A stretch of 64,000 nucleotides of DNA from Chitinophaga hostae (GCF_018224885.1 NZ_JAGTXB010000002.1:248001-312000), one strand, 5' to 3'; positions 1-10,553 are shown, numbered from the stretch's first letter. Notes: generated by a model from the sequence alone, not told the origin. Made by a program: numbers and translations.

Positions 1-2411
1 CGTTCCGTAAAATTATTCATATACCATGCAGATTTCGACATGAAGCTGGCATCTGAATAGAATTTGGTGATCTTTGTTTTGAAGGAAGAGATGTTGAAAT
101 TGGTTCTCCATACAAAACCACTTCCGCTCTTGATATTTACTGTGTTCAAAGTAATACCAAAGCCTTTGTTTTGTAATGAACCGAGGTTTACGGTAGGAGG
201 GGCGATAGCGCCTTCTCCCTGTGTGCCCATGTAAGCAGGCAGGGGATTCGGCATCAGGAGATTATTTGTTTTCTTGATGTAGTAGTCGCCTTCCAGTTGT
301 ATCCTGTTATCGAGGATGCTGAGGTTAAAACCTATATTTTTTGTTTCTGTTGATTCCCATTGTATGTTTTCGTTACCATATAAGGCGGTAGCGAAACCCG
401 CTCCCCATGGTGTTGTTACGGGATTAAGACGTGCATACTGTGCACCGCCGCCGCCGGTATTACCGGTGGTGCCATATTCGGCGCGTATTTTTAAATCATT
501 GATGAAGGGAACTGCTTTCATAAAAGATTCATTGGAAACGCGCCATGCTGCAGACACAGAAGGGAAGTATCCCCACCGGTTGTTAATACCGAAGTTGGAT
601 GAACCATCGGCGCGTCCTGCCAGTTGCAGGATGTATTTGTCGTTATATACATAGTTGATACGACCGAGATAGGACTCCAGTGCACCGGAGCCTTTCCCGC
701 TGCCGGTGGTTTGCCCCTGGGCATTGCCGAGGTTAAGCGATTGAATATCGTTGCTGGCAAAACCGGTGCGGGTAGCGGAGAAGCTCTGGTAGTTCCAGGA
801 TTGTGCTTCGTGACTGGCCATTACGCCGATGCTGTGTTTGCCGAATGTTTTATTGTATTGCAGTAGTTCGTTGAGGTTCCAGTAGAAATTTTTGTTGGTA
901 CTGATACTCAGACTGGCTTTTTCGTTGGCGTTATATCCCAGCCGGTAGGTGGGTGTGAATTTACTTCCGTCGGCGTATTCAAAATTTCCGTTGAAGCTGG
1001 TGCGGAAGGTGAGGCCCGGGATGATGTTTATTTCTGCACTGAGGCCACCTAGTCCGCCTGTTCTTTTATAGTTGTTGGTGATCAGGTTGGCGATGGCCAC
1101 GGGATTCAGCGGTGCATATTGTGCATTGTTGCCAAATTCATTGACAGTAGCGCCTCCCCAGGTACCGTCTGCATTTTTTACCGGGATATTGGGCGCCAGG
1201 TTAATGGCATTGCGGATAACATCTTCACTGGTAGAACCCAGTTTTTCTTTTGTTTGATAGAAGTTAAGAGAGGTACTTAATTTAAGCCAGTCGAAAGCAT
1301 GGTTGTCTAAATTAAGCCGGAAGGAATAGCGGTTAAAATTAGAGCCGATAGCTACGCCCTGTTGCGTGAAATATTCGCCGGCCATATAGTAGTTGGTGTT
1401 TTTATTACCATTGCTAACGGTGATCTGGTGTTTTTGCAGGGGGGCTGTTTTAAAAAGCGCTTCCTGCCAGTTGGTACCGGCGCCAAGAACAGAAGGATTT
1501 TTGAATTCTGCTGTGGGTGTACGGTTTAGCTGACCTGCAATTTCATTATTCATAATGGCGAATTGCTGCAGGCTCATGGTGTTGATGGCCTCCGGTTTTT
1601 GCTGGCCGGTATAGAGATAGCTGTAGCCTACTTTCAATCCTGTTTGTCCTCTTTTGGTGGTGATGAGCACTACCCCGTTGGTGGCGCGGGAGCCATAAAC
1701 CGCGGTGGCGGAAGGACCCTGCAATATTTCCATCGATTCAATGTCGGATGGGTTGATCCCTGCCAGCGGGTTTACGGAACTGGTGGCGCCATAGGAAACG
1801 TTGGCGGGTTGTATCTGTACCCCGTCAATTACATATAGCGGTTCATTGGTACCGCCCAGCGTATTTACTCCACGGATGTTTACAGAGATACCGCCGCCGG
1901 GCTGGCCCGAGTTCTGGGTAACATATACGCCTGCTGCCCGGCCTTGTATAGCCTGGTCCAGCGTGGTGTTGATGGTTTTGCTGATGTCGGCGGAAGAAAT
2001 GGATACCTGGGCGCTGCTCTGGTCTGTTTTTTTCATGGTGCCATACCCGATCACTACCACATCCTGCAGGGAGCTCCGGGTTTCGCTGATCACTACATTT
2101 AAAGTGGGTGCGGCGCCTACGGTAACTTCTTTCGCAGTAAACCCGATAGAGGTGATGGTGAGCACCTGGCCGGGTGCAGCAGCTATGCTGAACCTGCCGT
2201 GATCGTCGGTGGCTACCCCGGTATTGGTACCTTTAAATACTACTGATGCGCCGGGAACGGGTTGTCCTGATTCATGCGCGGTGACGGTGCCACTGATTTT
2301 TTTTCCTGATGGAGGAGCATTTTGTGCGTGCGCAATTATTGCAAAGGCACAATAAGTGATCGTTAACCATACCCATAGGCGTGGCTTTCCAGTAATACTG
2401 GCTCTTTTCAT
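1..2411 (-). CDS. SusC/RagA-type TonB-dependent outer-membrane transporter (5' part; 3' end outside the window)
   Basis: I translated this frame by hand from the ATG at 2409-2411; it stays open where I read it and runs off the window at base 1. The protein starts MKRASITGKPRLWVW with a Sec signal ending near AHAQ. A carboxypeptidase-regulatory-like domain follows (ISGTVTAHESGQPVPGASV), then the TonB-box-like DVVVIGYGTMKK and a plug domain with IQGRAAGVYV, PLYVIDGVQI and ATAVYGSRATNGVVLITTK. The rest is the beta-barrel. No STN signalling domain precedes the carboxypeptidase-like domain. SusC proteins import oligosaccharides or peptides across the outer membrane together with a SusD lipoprotein; the partner would lie beyond the window edge. 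The hybrid two-component regulator 204 bp upstream, on the same strand, is its likely controller. The substrate cannot be told from what is visible. Confidence 0.95.
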   Translation of the reverse strand, partial: MKRASITGKPRLWVWLTITYCAFAIIAHAQNAPPSGKKISGTVTAHESGQPVPGASVVFKGTNTGVATDDHGRFSIAAAPGQVLTITSIGFTAKEVTVGAAPTLNVVISETRSSLQDVVVIGYGTMKKTDQSSAQVSISSADISKTINTTLDQAIQGRAAGVYVTQNSGQPGGGISVNIRGVNTLGGTNEPLYVIDGVQIQPANVSYGATSSVNPLAGINPSDIESMEILQGPSATAVYGSRATNGVVLITTKRGQTGLKVGYSYLYTGQQKPEAINTMSLQQFAIMNNEIAGQLNRTPTAEFKNPSVLGAGTNWQEALFKTAPLQKHQITVSNGNKNTNYYMAGEYFTQQGVAIGSNFNRYSFRLNLDNHAFDWLKLSTSLNFYQTKEKLGSTSEDVIRNAINLAPNIPVKNADGTWGGATVNEFGNNAQYAPLNPVAIANLITNNYKRTGGLGGLSAEINIIPGLTFRTSFNGNFEYADGSKFTPTYRLGYNANEKASLSISTNKNFYWNLNELLQYNKTFGKHSIGVMASHEAQSWNYQSFSATRTGFASNDIQSLNLGNAQGQTTGSGKGSGALESYLGRINYVYNDKYILQLAGRADGSSNFGINNRWGYFPSVSAAWRVSNESFMKAVPFINDLKIRAEYGTTGNTGGGGAQYARLNPVTTPWGAGFATALYGNENIQWESTETKNIGFNLSILDNRIQLEGDYYIKKTNNLLMPNPLPAYMGTQGEGAIAPPTVNLGSLQNKGFGITLNTVNIKSGSGFVWRTNFNISSFKTKITKFYSDASFMSKSAWYMNNFTE

Positions 2412-2615
2412 ACGTGGAGAAATTAAAATTTTTAAAAAAGGGAAATTCTGCGTCGATTTTGGTTTACTACTTCATAAAGTGTTCGTTCGGTACGATGAGG
2501 ATAAAGTTATTGGTATTGGTATAAATACAGGGTAGCCGGATGTGTATTATTCAGGCTATTATGTTGCATGCGAGGGGTATCAAATGTATATAAAGGAGGG
2601 GTTGATTTGTTGCAA

Positions 2616-5600
2616 CTACTTCTTTTTCATGGCGGCGGCATAGGCTGAAGGCAGCATCTGGTAGGCCATTTTAAAGTATTTGGCGAAATATTTCGGATTA
2701 TTGAATCCTACTTCATAGGCCACCTCGGTGACGTTCATTTCTGTTTGCGTGAGTAAATGCGCTGCGCGTTGCAGGCGTACCCCCCTGATAAATTCGATGG
2801 GCGGCTGACCGGTAATGGCATAAATACGGCGGTAAACGGATACGCGGTTCATAAATAATTCGCGGCTGAGTTCTTCCACGGAGAAGCCGGCATCGGCAAG
2901 ATGTTTATTCACAATCTCGAGGACCTTTTGCATAAATTTCTCGTCGGCCGACAATACGGTGGTAGTATCATCGGGAGGAGGAAGCACCACCAGTTGTTTG
3001 GCTGGCGCCCTGCGTGCGAGCAGGTTGCGTACCCGGGAAAGCATAATTTCGAACCTGACGGGTTTTACGATGTAGTCGTCGGCCCCGGTTTCAAGTCCCT
3101 GTAGCTGTTCTTCTTCTGCAGCCCGGGCGGTTAATAATATCACGGGGATATGCCTTGTGCGGTTATCACTTTTAATTTTTGCGCAGAGGGCTATACCATT
3201 CATGCCTGGCATATTTACATCGCTCACCACCAGGTCGGGGTGGGCCGACAAGGTTTTTTGCCAGCCACTTGCACCGTCGGTTGCTTCAATGATATGATAA
3301 TGTGCCTTCATGTTTTCTTTCAGGTAAAAACGGAAATCGTCATTATCTTCTACGAGCAGCAATGTTTGTTTTTCTTCTTTTTTTGCAGGTACGGGATCTT
3401 CTGAAGGCGCAGTCTGCGGCGAGGTAGGAAGCAGTGGCTCTTCCACTGCAGTTATATGGCCGGCTGCTGCGGTTAATATCTCCATAGGAAGATGTAAAAT
3501 AAAGGTAGTGCCTTTATTCACTTCACTCTCCACCCGGATACTGCCCCCGCAGAGTTTTACAAATTCCCTGGTAATGGCCAGTCCGATCCCGCTGCCCTGG
3601 TTTACAAAACCGCCGGGCGAGTCGCTGTGGAAGAACTGTTCAAAGATCTTCTCATGTCTTTCCGGCGGAATACCGATCCCGGTGTCTTCCACCCTGATTT
3701 CGAGAACAGCCTGTTCGTTGTTCGTTTGGGTAAAGCTGGTAAATACTTTTACGAAACCGCCGGTGGTGGTAAACTTGAAGGCATTGGACAACAGGTTAAA
3801 GAGTATCCTTTCTATTTTATCGTGATCGAAGCTGGTGTACAGGGTTTCATTGGCCGCATAAAAAGAAAATGCTACCTGTTTGCGTTCTGCCAGGTCTGTA
3901 AAGGAATATACCACATCGCGTATAAAGGCGATGACATCTCCATTGGCCGGATTAAGTTTAAGCTCCTGCATTTCCATCTTCCGGAAATCCATCAGCTGGT
4001 TGGCCAGGTACAGCAGTCTTTTGGCATTACGGCGTATCAGGTACAGTTTATGCCGGAAGGTATGATCGGCTTCGTGGGAGATCACTTCTTCCAGGGGCGA
4101 CAGGATAAGTGATACCGGCGTTTTAAATTCGTGACTCAGGTTGGTGAACAGTTTAATTTTCAGCATGTCCAGTTCATGCAGCTGCCGGGCTTCCCGTCGT
4201 TCCTGCTGCAGTGCAAAGCGGCGTTGCGCGCGATGCAGTACTATTTTCCGGAGCAGCAGCAGGATGGCCACCACCAGTACAAAATAAAGCACATAGGCCA
4301 AGGGAGTGGCCCAGAAAGGAGGCAGTATGCGGATACGCAAGGAAATGCCTTTCCATTGCAGGGTATTGTCGTCGCTTACCGCTTTCAGCAGCAAGGTATA
4401 GCTGCCGGGATTGATATTGGTGTAGGTAATGCGCCGGGATTTGCCGTCTGTTGTTTGCCATTCCTTATTAAAGCCTTCCAGTTTATAGGCGTAAGTGTAC
4501 CTGTTTTTATCGGTGTTGGTGAAATCGAGTGCCGCAAAGTCGATAGAAAAATCGTTTTCATTGTGCCGTAAAATAATTTCATGTGTTTCCGGCATGGCAG
4601 CGGGTAGTATAACGTGGTTGTTACGTTTTTCATTGACCGCAATGGTGCGGTTAAAGAGCTGGAGACTGGTAAACACAATGGGCGGCTCATGCCGTACCTG
4701 TTTTACTTTTGCGGGATCAAAGATATTGAACCCATCGGCGCCGCCGAACAACAGCTCGCCGGATTTCAGTTTGAGCGCTGCATTTATATTAAAGGCGTTG
4801 CCTTGCAGGCCATCTTTTTCATCATAATTATGACAACTGATCGTTACAGTATTGTTCTGGTGCTGCACCGCTATTTTACTCAGGCCATTGGAGGTGCTTG
4901 CCCACAGATGATGGTCATTGTCTTCCAGTATAGAAATTATATTGTTATCCGGTAATCCGTCCTTCATCCGGAAAGTGATGAACTGCTGTTTGTCGGGATC
5001 GTATGCATTGAGTCCGTCGCGGGTGCCCACCCACATGATGCCGCGGCTGTCGCAAAGCAGGGAGTTGGCGTTGTCGTTGCTCAGCTGGTGTGTGCTGTGC
5101 AGGTAATGAACGTATACGCCTTTGGCTTTGTCGAGTACATCTATTCCATAGGCGGTGCTTATCCATAGGTTCCCTTTGGTATCTTCTGTGAGGTCGGTGA
5201 TATAGTTGGAATGTACGGAGTTAGGTATATTCACATTGTTATGATAAAAGAGTCCGGCTGATTGGTCGAACCGGTCGAGTCCACCGCCCAGCGTGCCTAT
5301 CCAGAAGTTCTGTTGTTTATCTTTATAAATTTTCCATACTGTTTTATTACTCAGGCCATTGTTGGCCGTGTCTGTGCGATAGTGTGTGAAGGTACCGTTA
5401 TGATAGTTGTCGAGGCCGCCGAAATAATATCCTATCCACAAGCTGTTATTATCATCCACAAACAGGCTCAGGATCACATAGGCGCTGATGCTGTTGTTGT
5501 TACCGGGAGCATGCGTCATCCGGGTAAAGGTATTGGCCTTCCTGTCGAAATAAATCAATCCCGCGCCATTGGTACCTATCCATACGTTGCCGTTCCGGTC

Positions 5601-6692
5601 TTCTGCAAAGCAATTAACATCATTGTAGCTAAGACTGTTGGGATCTGCATATTTGTGCATATACAGCGGGAATTTCATCATATTTTCCGCGTAATAGCTG
5701 ATTCCCCTTTTATAAGTGCCGCACCAGATAATGCCCAGGTTATCTTTATACAAAGCATAGATGGCATTTTCCGCTACCGTTTTTACATCTTCTTCTCTTT
5801 TCTGGAGATAGTAACAGGAGAAATTGCTTTTATTCAGCACATTGATTCCCCCGTGATCTGTACCTATCCAGATCTGCCCTTTTTCGTCCTGCACAATGCT
5901 GTTAACAATATCATTGTTCAGCGCGCTGTTTTTGGACAACAGCCGCCGGCTGGCGCCGGTTTTACTGTTTATATATACCACACCGAAATCGCTGCCCGGC
6001 ATATATACCCATAGATCCTGCTGTGCATCCGTAAAAAATCGCAGGGAGATGGGGCTGTTGTCCACCAGGCGCCTTACCGCATCTGAGTGCGACAACAGCC
6101 GGCCGGTGCGCGCATCAGCCATATCAAGTTCTCCGTTCAGATAGAGAATGCCTATCTGGTTGGGCGCCGTTTGATTAATATCGGCCACAGGAATACCTGC
6201 GTGATGCTGCAACCGTTTCGCGGCGCTGTTATTGTTTTCATTGAAATAATAAATACTGCCATCCTGGTAGCCTATCCAGCATGAGCCGTCGATTTGCTGC
6301 ATACAGGTAATGCCGGTAACGGGCAGCCCCTTGCTCTTTAACCATATTGCGGCATCTGAAAACTGCTCTGTAACCGGGTCATACAGCACGTCGCCGTTAC
6401 GGGTACGGATATACAACCTGTTGCCGGGAACCGCGTTGATCGCCATAACATAATCGTCGCTGATGGAAGCCGGGTCGGAAGCATCGTGCCGGAATACCCT
6501 GCAGGTAAAGCCATCGTAGCGGTTCAGGCCACTCATGGTACCAAACCACATAAAGCCACGGCTATCTTTGAAGATGCAGTTCACCTGGTTGTTGGAGAGG
6601 CCGTTGTTGACGTTCAGGGAAGAAAACTCCTGGGCATTGGCATACAACAGCAAAGACAATAACAGTGAGATCAGTATAGTTTTCTTTAGCAT
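2616..6692 (-). CDS. Hybrid two-component system regulator (sensor, histidine kinase, receiver and AraC-type output in one protein)
   Basis: 1358 residues. A signal peptide is followed by a long periplasmic sensor of two-bladed-propeller type with repeated motifs such as GLSNNQVNCIFKDSRGFMWFGT and WIGTDHGGI. A Y_Y_Y-like domain (YTYAYKLEGFNKEWQ) comes next, then one membrane helix near residue 800. The cytoplasmic part has a HisKA domain with the phospho-acceptor His in NLSHEFKTPVSLI near 855, and an HATPase with VEDTGIGIPPE and GSGIGLAI. A receiver follows (LLLVEDNDDF near 1114, acceptor Asp in VVSDVNMPG near 1155), and last an AraC helix-turn-helix over roughly the final 100 residues. Proteins of this build sense breakdown products in the periplasm and switch on a neighbouring SusC/SusD locus. 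It sits just upstream of the transporter at 1-2411 and points the same way, so control of that locus is inferred. Confidence 0.95.
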   Translation of the reverse strand: MLKKTILISLLLSLLLYANAQEFSSLNVNNGLSNNQVNCIFKDSRGFMWFGTMSGLNRYDGFTCRVFRHDASDPASISDDYVMAINAVPGNRLYIRTRNGDVLYDPVTEQFSDAAIWLKSKGLPVTGITCMQQIDGSCWIGYQDGSIYYFNENNNSAAKRLQHHAGIPVADINQTAPNQIGILYLNGELDMADARTGRLLSHSDAVRRLVDNSPISLRFFTDAQQDLWVYMPGSDFGVVYINSKTGASRRLLSKNSALNNDIVNSIVQDEKGQIWIGTDHGGINVLNKSNFSCYYLQKREEDVKTVAENAIYALYKDNLGIIWCGTYKRGISYYAENMMKFPLYMHKYADPNSLSYNDVNCFAEDRNGNVWIGTNGAGLIYFDRKANTFTRMTHAPGNNNSISAYVILSLFVDDNNSLWIGYYFGGLDNYHNGTFTHYRTDTANNGLSNKTVWKIYKDKQQNFWIGTLGGGLDRFDQSAGLFYHNNVNIPNSVHSNYITDLTEDTKGNLWISTAYGIDVLDKAKGVYVHYLHSTHQLSNDNANSLLCDSRGIMWVGTRDGLNAYDPDKQQFITFRMKDGLPDNNIISILEDNDHHLWASTSNGLSKIAVQHQNNTVTISCHNYDEKDGLQGNAFNINAALKLKSGELLFGGADGFNIFDPAKVKQVRHEPPIVFTSLQLFNRTIAVNEKRNNHVILPAAMPETHEIILRHNENDFSIDFAALDFTNTDKNRYTYAYKLEGFNKEWQTTDGKSRRITYTNINPGSYTLLLKAVSDDNTLQWKGISLRIRILPPFWATPLAYVLYFVLVVAILLLLRKIVLHRAQRRFALQQERREARQLHELDMLKIKLFTNLSHEFKTPVSLILSPLEEVISHEADHTFRHKLYLIRRNAKRLLYLANQLMDFRKMEMQELKLNPANGDVIAFIRDVVYSFTDLAERKQVAFSFYAANETLYTSFDHDKIERILFNLLSNAFKFTTTGGFVKVFTSFTQTNNEQAVLEIRVEDTGIGIPPERHEKIFEQFFHSDSPGGFVNQGSGIGLAITREFVKLCGGSIRVESEVNKGTTFILHLPMEILTAAAGHITAVEEPLLPTSPQTAPSEDPVPAKKEEKQTLLLVEDNDDFRFYLKENMKAHYHIIEATDGASGWQKTLSAHPDLVVSDVNMPGMNGIALCAKIKSDNRTRHIPVILLTARAAEEEQLQGLETGADDYIVKPVRFEIMLSRVRNLLARRAPAKQLVVLPPPDDTTTVLSADEKFMQKVLEIVNKHLADAGFSVEELSRELFMNRVSVYRRIYAITGQPPIEFIRGVRLQRAAHLLTQTEMNVTEVAYEVGFNNPKYFAKYFKMAYQMLPSAYAAAMKKK

Positions 6693-6966
6693 AACGTGTG
6701 CTGTGGCGTGATATAAATATAAATATATTAGGGAGATAAAAGTGTACCGGGTGCTTGTGTGGGGCGGTTTTCTTTACGGATAGGCGACTGAATTGGGTTT
6801 AAGCGTTGTGTGGAGTGGGTTTTGACTGTTTCGGGGGTGGGGGAGTTGGCGGTTTTTCTGCCGGGTTAAGCCATATTGTCGTTATGACAATTAATGCGGG
6901 GGTATTAAAACAATCGATTGGGGTAGAAGGTTTGTTTGGTCGTGGTGATTAGGTGTAAGTAAATTT

Positions 6967-6994
6967 GGCGAGCTATCGATTTTGATAGCTCGCC
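6967..6994. repeat. Perfect 11-bp inverted repeat with 6-nt loop
   Basis: GGCGAGCTATC (6967-6977) pairs exactly with GATAGCTCGCC (6984-6994) around GATTTT. Neither side has a strong T-tract, so a classic terminator is doubtful. It lies close to where the base composition changes. Confidence 0.6.
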
Positions 6995-7137
6995 AAAAGT
7001 CAAAGGTTTAAAATGATCATGTGGTTGCTGGGGTATTAAAAAGAAGGCATTGGAGGCTATGTAGGTGCCCGAAAATAGTAGCTGTAAGGCAATTTTTTTT
7101 CTGATTTTAAAACAGTTTTTGTTGATTAGACAGTTAA

Positions 7138-7338
7138 TGGAATGTAGATTTACTGTATGATATCCTTGATTTTTTACTATCAAAAGATGACCTTGTTAAA
7201 CAAAGAGAGATGATTACTAGACCTCCGGAAGCAGCAAAAAAGCTTGTTGGAAATTTAGGAATAGGAGATTTATATGACGAAGATAAACGAGCTTTCCCCG
7301 AAAAAGCTGCTCGTCAAAAAAACTCGGCTGCGAAGTAG
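7138..7338 (+). pseudogene. Possible 3' remnant of an unknown gene (or a 42-residue small protein from ATG 7210)
   Basis: After an in-frame TAA at 7135-7137 the frame is open to TAG at 7336-7338. It reads like ordinary protein: LLYDILDFLLSKDDLVKQ, then MITRPPEAAKKLVGNLGIGD, then LYDEDKRAFPEKAARQKNSA and a final AK. The composition is balanced and charged, unlike chance frames nearby. Only one ATG (7210) is available and the protein-like pattern begins before it, which suggests the tail of a gene whose front has been lost. I do not recognise the family. Its place at the left end of the AT-rich island fits debris from an earlier insertion or deletion. Confidence 0.4.
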
Positions 7339-7580
7339 CTATAATATCGTTTGAATATTATAACATTTTATCCCCATTCAAAAGAAACCTTATACTACGT
7401 ATATCTATTGCGTGAAGAATATGTATTTTAGTCCAAAATATTTTGCTATTAAATTGATTTTATTCATAATAATGATTGTGTGTAAATTATGTATGTATTT
7501 TTAAATTCAATTAAAGAATGAGATTTTGAGTATTGAGAGTATTTAATCATTGAGACTAAATTTTAAGAGTGGGAAAAAAT

Positions 7581-10553
7581 ATGGCTTCGATTAAGAGCAT
7601 TCATAATAAATTAGGTCTGAATAAGTCTAATGGTCTTGTTTTAAGTGAAGATAAAGACATCGCATTAGTAAGGAAAATAGACAAGATTATTAATAATCCA
7701 CTGACCAAGCCTCATTCAGTTTTCTGTATGGGGGACAAACCATTTATCTTGTTTTATGAAAAACCCAAGGATAGGAATGGCCTTTTTAAAGCGGTTTGGA
7801 ATCTTAATGAAATACCGATTGTCATAATTGTTGAGGATACAACAGTGGATATATACAATGGCTTTGAATATTTGAAAACTGAATCTTCATTAGCATTAAT
7901 ATCAAATTCAAATGGCCTAAGTGATTTTGAATACCTAAAACTTGTAACAGGTGATACGTGGGAAAAGTATGCAAGTAATTTGAACTATAAGAATCGGGTT
8001 GACTTTAAGTTGCTTGAAAATATCAAGGCTGCCAGGGAAATTTTGATTAATGATTGTAATATAGATGATCATACAGCGAATGCCTTGTTAGGCAAAAGTA
8101 TATTTGTTAGGTACCTCATTGACAGAAATGTTCGAATAGGATACAAATCTGATCCTAAAGAGTGGACAACCGCGGAATACTGTGAAATACTATCTGACAA
8201 ACAAGCTACTTTCGATTTTTTCTCATATTTGCAACAGCAGTTTAATGGAGATTTATTTCAAATTGAAGACTCAAGTACTATTGGCCCTTTAGCATTGAAT
8301 ACCGTTAGAGATCTTCTGCTAGGTGTAACATTACAATCTGGGCAATTATCACTTTTTGATGTATTCGATTTTTCTATAATACCCGTTGAGTTTATTAGTA
8401 ATGTCTATGAACTTTTTATTGGACATGAAGAACAGGCCACTAGTGGTGCATATTATACTCCCTTGTTTCTTGTTGAGTACATTGTATCTCAAACAGTTAC
8501 TAAATATTTTGAGATTAATAAAACGGACTATAACTGTAAAGTCTTAGATCCTGCTTGCGGTTCAGGAATATTTTTAGTTGAAACGCTTAGAGTACTCATA
8601 GAGAAGTTCAATGCTTTGAACCCCAATATTTTAAAAGATTCTGATAAGTATAGAGAAATTTTAAGGAAAATTTCTGAGGATAACATCTATGGCATAGACA
8701 AAGACAAAAGTGCTGTTAGTGTAGCGATTTTTTCTGTTTATTTAACATTATTAGATTATCAAAGCCCTAGAGATATTGAAAACTTTAGATTTCCTAAGCT
8801 CTATGGTAAAAATTTCTTTTCAGCTGATTTCTTCGATACTAATCATGAGTTCAATGCGGTATTAAAAAAATCGGAGTTCAAATATATTTTAGGAAATCCT
8901 CCCTGGAAAAGGGGAGGAGGTGACGGGGAAAGAAAACCTTTATTTGAAAAATATATAAAACAGAGAAAAATCAGTGAAGGCCATCCAATTATTCCAATTT
9001 GCATAAGTAATAATGAGATTGCGCAGGCTTTTTTGTTGAGAGTAAGTGACTTTTCTACGCCGTCGACAAATGCGAGCTTAATCGTTACTAGCAAGACTTT
9101 GTATAATATAAATGCTCAATCATTTAGAAAATATTTTCTTACTAATTATCTTGTTGATAAAATTTTTGAACTATCACCAGTTAGAAGAGAGGTATTTAAC
9201 AAATCAAACGATCCTGCAATTGCGCCAGCGGTGATTATTTTTTATAAATATGCTTTTGGTACGGAAACTAATGTTAACTACTTAGATCACTATTCTGTAA
9301 AGCCGAATAGATTCTTTTCCTTATTCAATCTTTTCGTCATTAATAGAACTGATATAAAAAAAGTATCTCAAAATCTCCTCTTGTCTAAGGACTGGCTTTG
9401 GAAAACTTTACTATATGGCCATTACTTAGATTATAATTTTTTATTGCGATTAGAAGGTTACCAAACAATTGATGAAAGAATATTGGAGAAAAAATTTCTC
9501 AAGGGGCAAGGATTTCAAAATGGTTCGGATAAGAATCCTGTAGGAGATTTGGCAAAATTGAAATTGTTATCACCTGATTGCATTCAACCTTTTTTTGTTA
9601 GAAACGATCTTCAACCGTTTAAAGATAAACATTTGCACCGAATTCGAGAGAAACAACTATACTATGGGATAAGGCTGCTTATAAAAAAGGGATTAACAAA
9701 CGAACTTAAGTCAGTTGCAGCTATCTGTGACATAGATTGTCTATATAAAGATTCTGTTACTGGTGTTAAAGCCAATGTTAAGGAGGATCTTAGTGACCTG
9801 AGAAATATTTCGGGATTAATGCAATCGGACCTCTTTTCATATTATGCAATTCATAAATTTTCCTCCCCAGGAGTTGAACGAGAACAAGCATTTAATGAAG
9901 AAAAGTTCTCATTTCCATTTTCGGATTTGATAGAAATTACGGGCGTAGTTCAAGAAATTGAAGAGGACTTAGCACTGCATAAAAATGGAATGTTTCGAGA
10001 AAATCAGCAGAATGTTTTACGAAGAAAATTGAATTTAACTGTATATGAAGCACTTCATTTAAGCAATATAGAAAAAGCCCTAGTTGATTTTACTACTAAG
10101 TATACTATTCCTTCAATTCTACAAAAGAATTGCGGAGAATTATACAAGACAATACAATTCAAAGATGAATACTTAGAAGCTTATATTAATGTTTTTTACT
10201 CCAAATTCTCAAACATTTTCAACAATAAAAAGTCTTTTAATATTGAAGTGTGGCATACAAGCCATGTAATAGGAATTTTTTTTAGGGTTGATTCTTTGCA
10301 AAGTCAAAAATCAAGTGTGGAATGGCTCAATAAGGCCAATGACGATTTATTAAAACTAATAATATCTTTAGGGCACGATAAGATTTCAGATAAATTATTT
10401 ATTCAAAAGGATGTGAGAGGATTTGAGAAAGATTATTTCTATATCTTCAAACCCAATGAACGAAAGGTGTGGCATAAGGCATTGGCCTACCTAGATCTTA
10501 ATGACTTTATGGATGCAATTCTAAAAACAGGTAAAACACATGAGTCTATTTGA
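7581..10553 (+). CDS. Eco57I-type N6-adenine DNA methyltransferase of a restriction-modification-like system
   Basis: 990 residues from the ATG at 7581; a GTG at 7569 would add four residues. Methyltransferase motif I is LDPACGSGIFLVE (near residue 322), with the acidic YGIDKDKSAV about 50 residues later and the catalytic motif IV NPPW in ILGNPPWKRGG (near 438). This order (AdoMet site, then NPPW, then a long C-terminal specificity region) is that of gamma-type N6-adenine methyltransferases of the Eco57I/type IIG group. The first 130 or so residues (KPFILFYEKPKD...VIIVEDTTVDIYNGFE) resemble the N-terminal domain of such enzymes, but I see no intact D...ExK nuclease site there. The gene overlaps the next one by 14 bp, and that gene carries a nuclease-like motif. 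Codon use is strongly AT-biased compared with all other large genes here, a sign of transfer. Confidence 0.85.
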   Translation: MASIKSIHNKLGLNKSNGLVLSEDKDIALVRKIDKIINNPLTKPHSVFCMGDKPFILFYEKPKDRNGLFKAVWNLNEIPIVIIVEDTTVDIYNGFEYLKTESSLALISNSNGLSDFEYLKLVTGDTWEKYASNLNYKNRVDFKLLENIKAAREILINDCNIDDHTANALLGKSIFVRYLIDRNVRIGYKSDPKEWTTAEYCEILSDKQATFDFFSYLQQQFNGDLFQIEDSSTIGPLALNTVRDLLLGVTLQSGQLSLFDVFDFSIIPVEFISNVYELFIGHEEQATSGAYYTPLFLVEYIVSQTVTKYFEINKTDYNCKVLDPACGSGIFLVETLRVLIEKFNALNPNILKDSDKYREILRKISEDNIYGIDKDKSAVSVAIFSVYLTLLDYQSPRDIENFRFPKLYGKNFFSADFFDTNHEFNAVLKKSEFKYILGNPPWKRGGGDGERKPLFEKYIKQRKISEGHPIIPICISNNEIAQAFLLRVSDFSTPSTNASLIVTSKTLYNINAQSFRKYFLTNYLVDKIFELSPVRREVFNKSNDPAIAPAVIIFYKYAFGTETNVNYLDHYSVKPNRFFSLFNLFVINRTDIKKVSQNLLLSKDWLWKTLLYGHYLDYNFLLRLEGYQTIDERILEKKFLKGQGFQNGSDKNPVGDLAKLKLLSPDCIQPFFVRNDLQPFKDKHLHRIREKQLYYGIRLLIKKGLTNELKSVAAICDIDCLYKDSVTGVKANVKEDLSDLRNISGLMQSDLFSYYAIHKFSSPGVEREQAFNEEKFSFPFSDLIEITGVVQEIEEDLALHKNGMFRENQQNVLRRKLNLTVYEALHLSNIEKALVDFTTKYTIPSILQKNCGELYKTIQFKDEYLEAYINVFYSKFSNIFNNKKSFNIEVWHTSHVIGIFFRVDSLQSQKSSVEWLNKANDDLLKLIISLGHDKISDKLFIQKDVRGFEKDYFYIFKPNERKVWHKALAYLDLNDFMDAILKTGKTHESI

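Larger units (their letters stand above)
6693..7580. other. Gene-poor region between the hybrid regulator and the restriction-type island
   Basis: The first part (to about 6960) is G/T-rich and without a convincing gene. A perfect inverted repeat lies at 6967-6994 and a coding remnant at 7138-7338. From about 7000 onward the sequence turns AT-rich, like the island that follows, so the left limit of the foreign segment probably lies near here. The stretch 7339-7580 is very AT-rich. It has several TATTTT-like hexamers that could serve as a promoter, but I cannot single one out. The open frame at 6905-7183 on the minus strand does not look like a protein. Confidence 0.6.

Noticed and set aside
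5262..6014. 250-codon frame opposite the hybrid regulator
   Set aside because: It is antisense to a well-supported propeller-repeat region with clear protein motifs; its own translation has no recognisable features.
6905..7183. Open frame of 92 codons on the minus strand
   Set aside because: Composition is unlike protein, it spans the perfect hairpin at 6967-6994 and it overlaps the more convincing plus-strand remnant.
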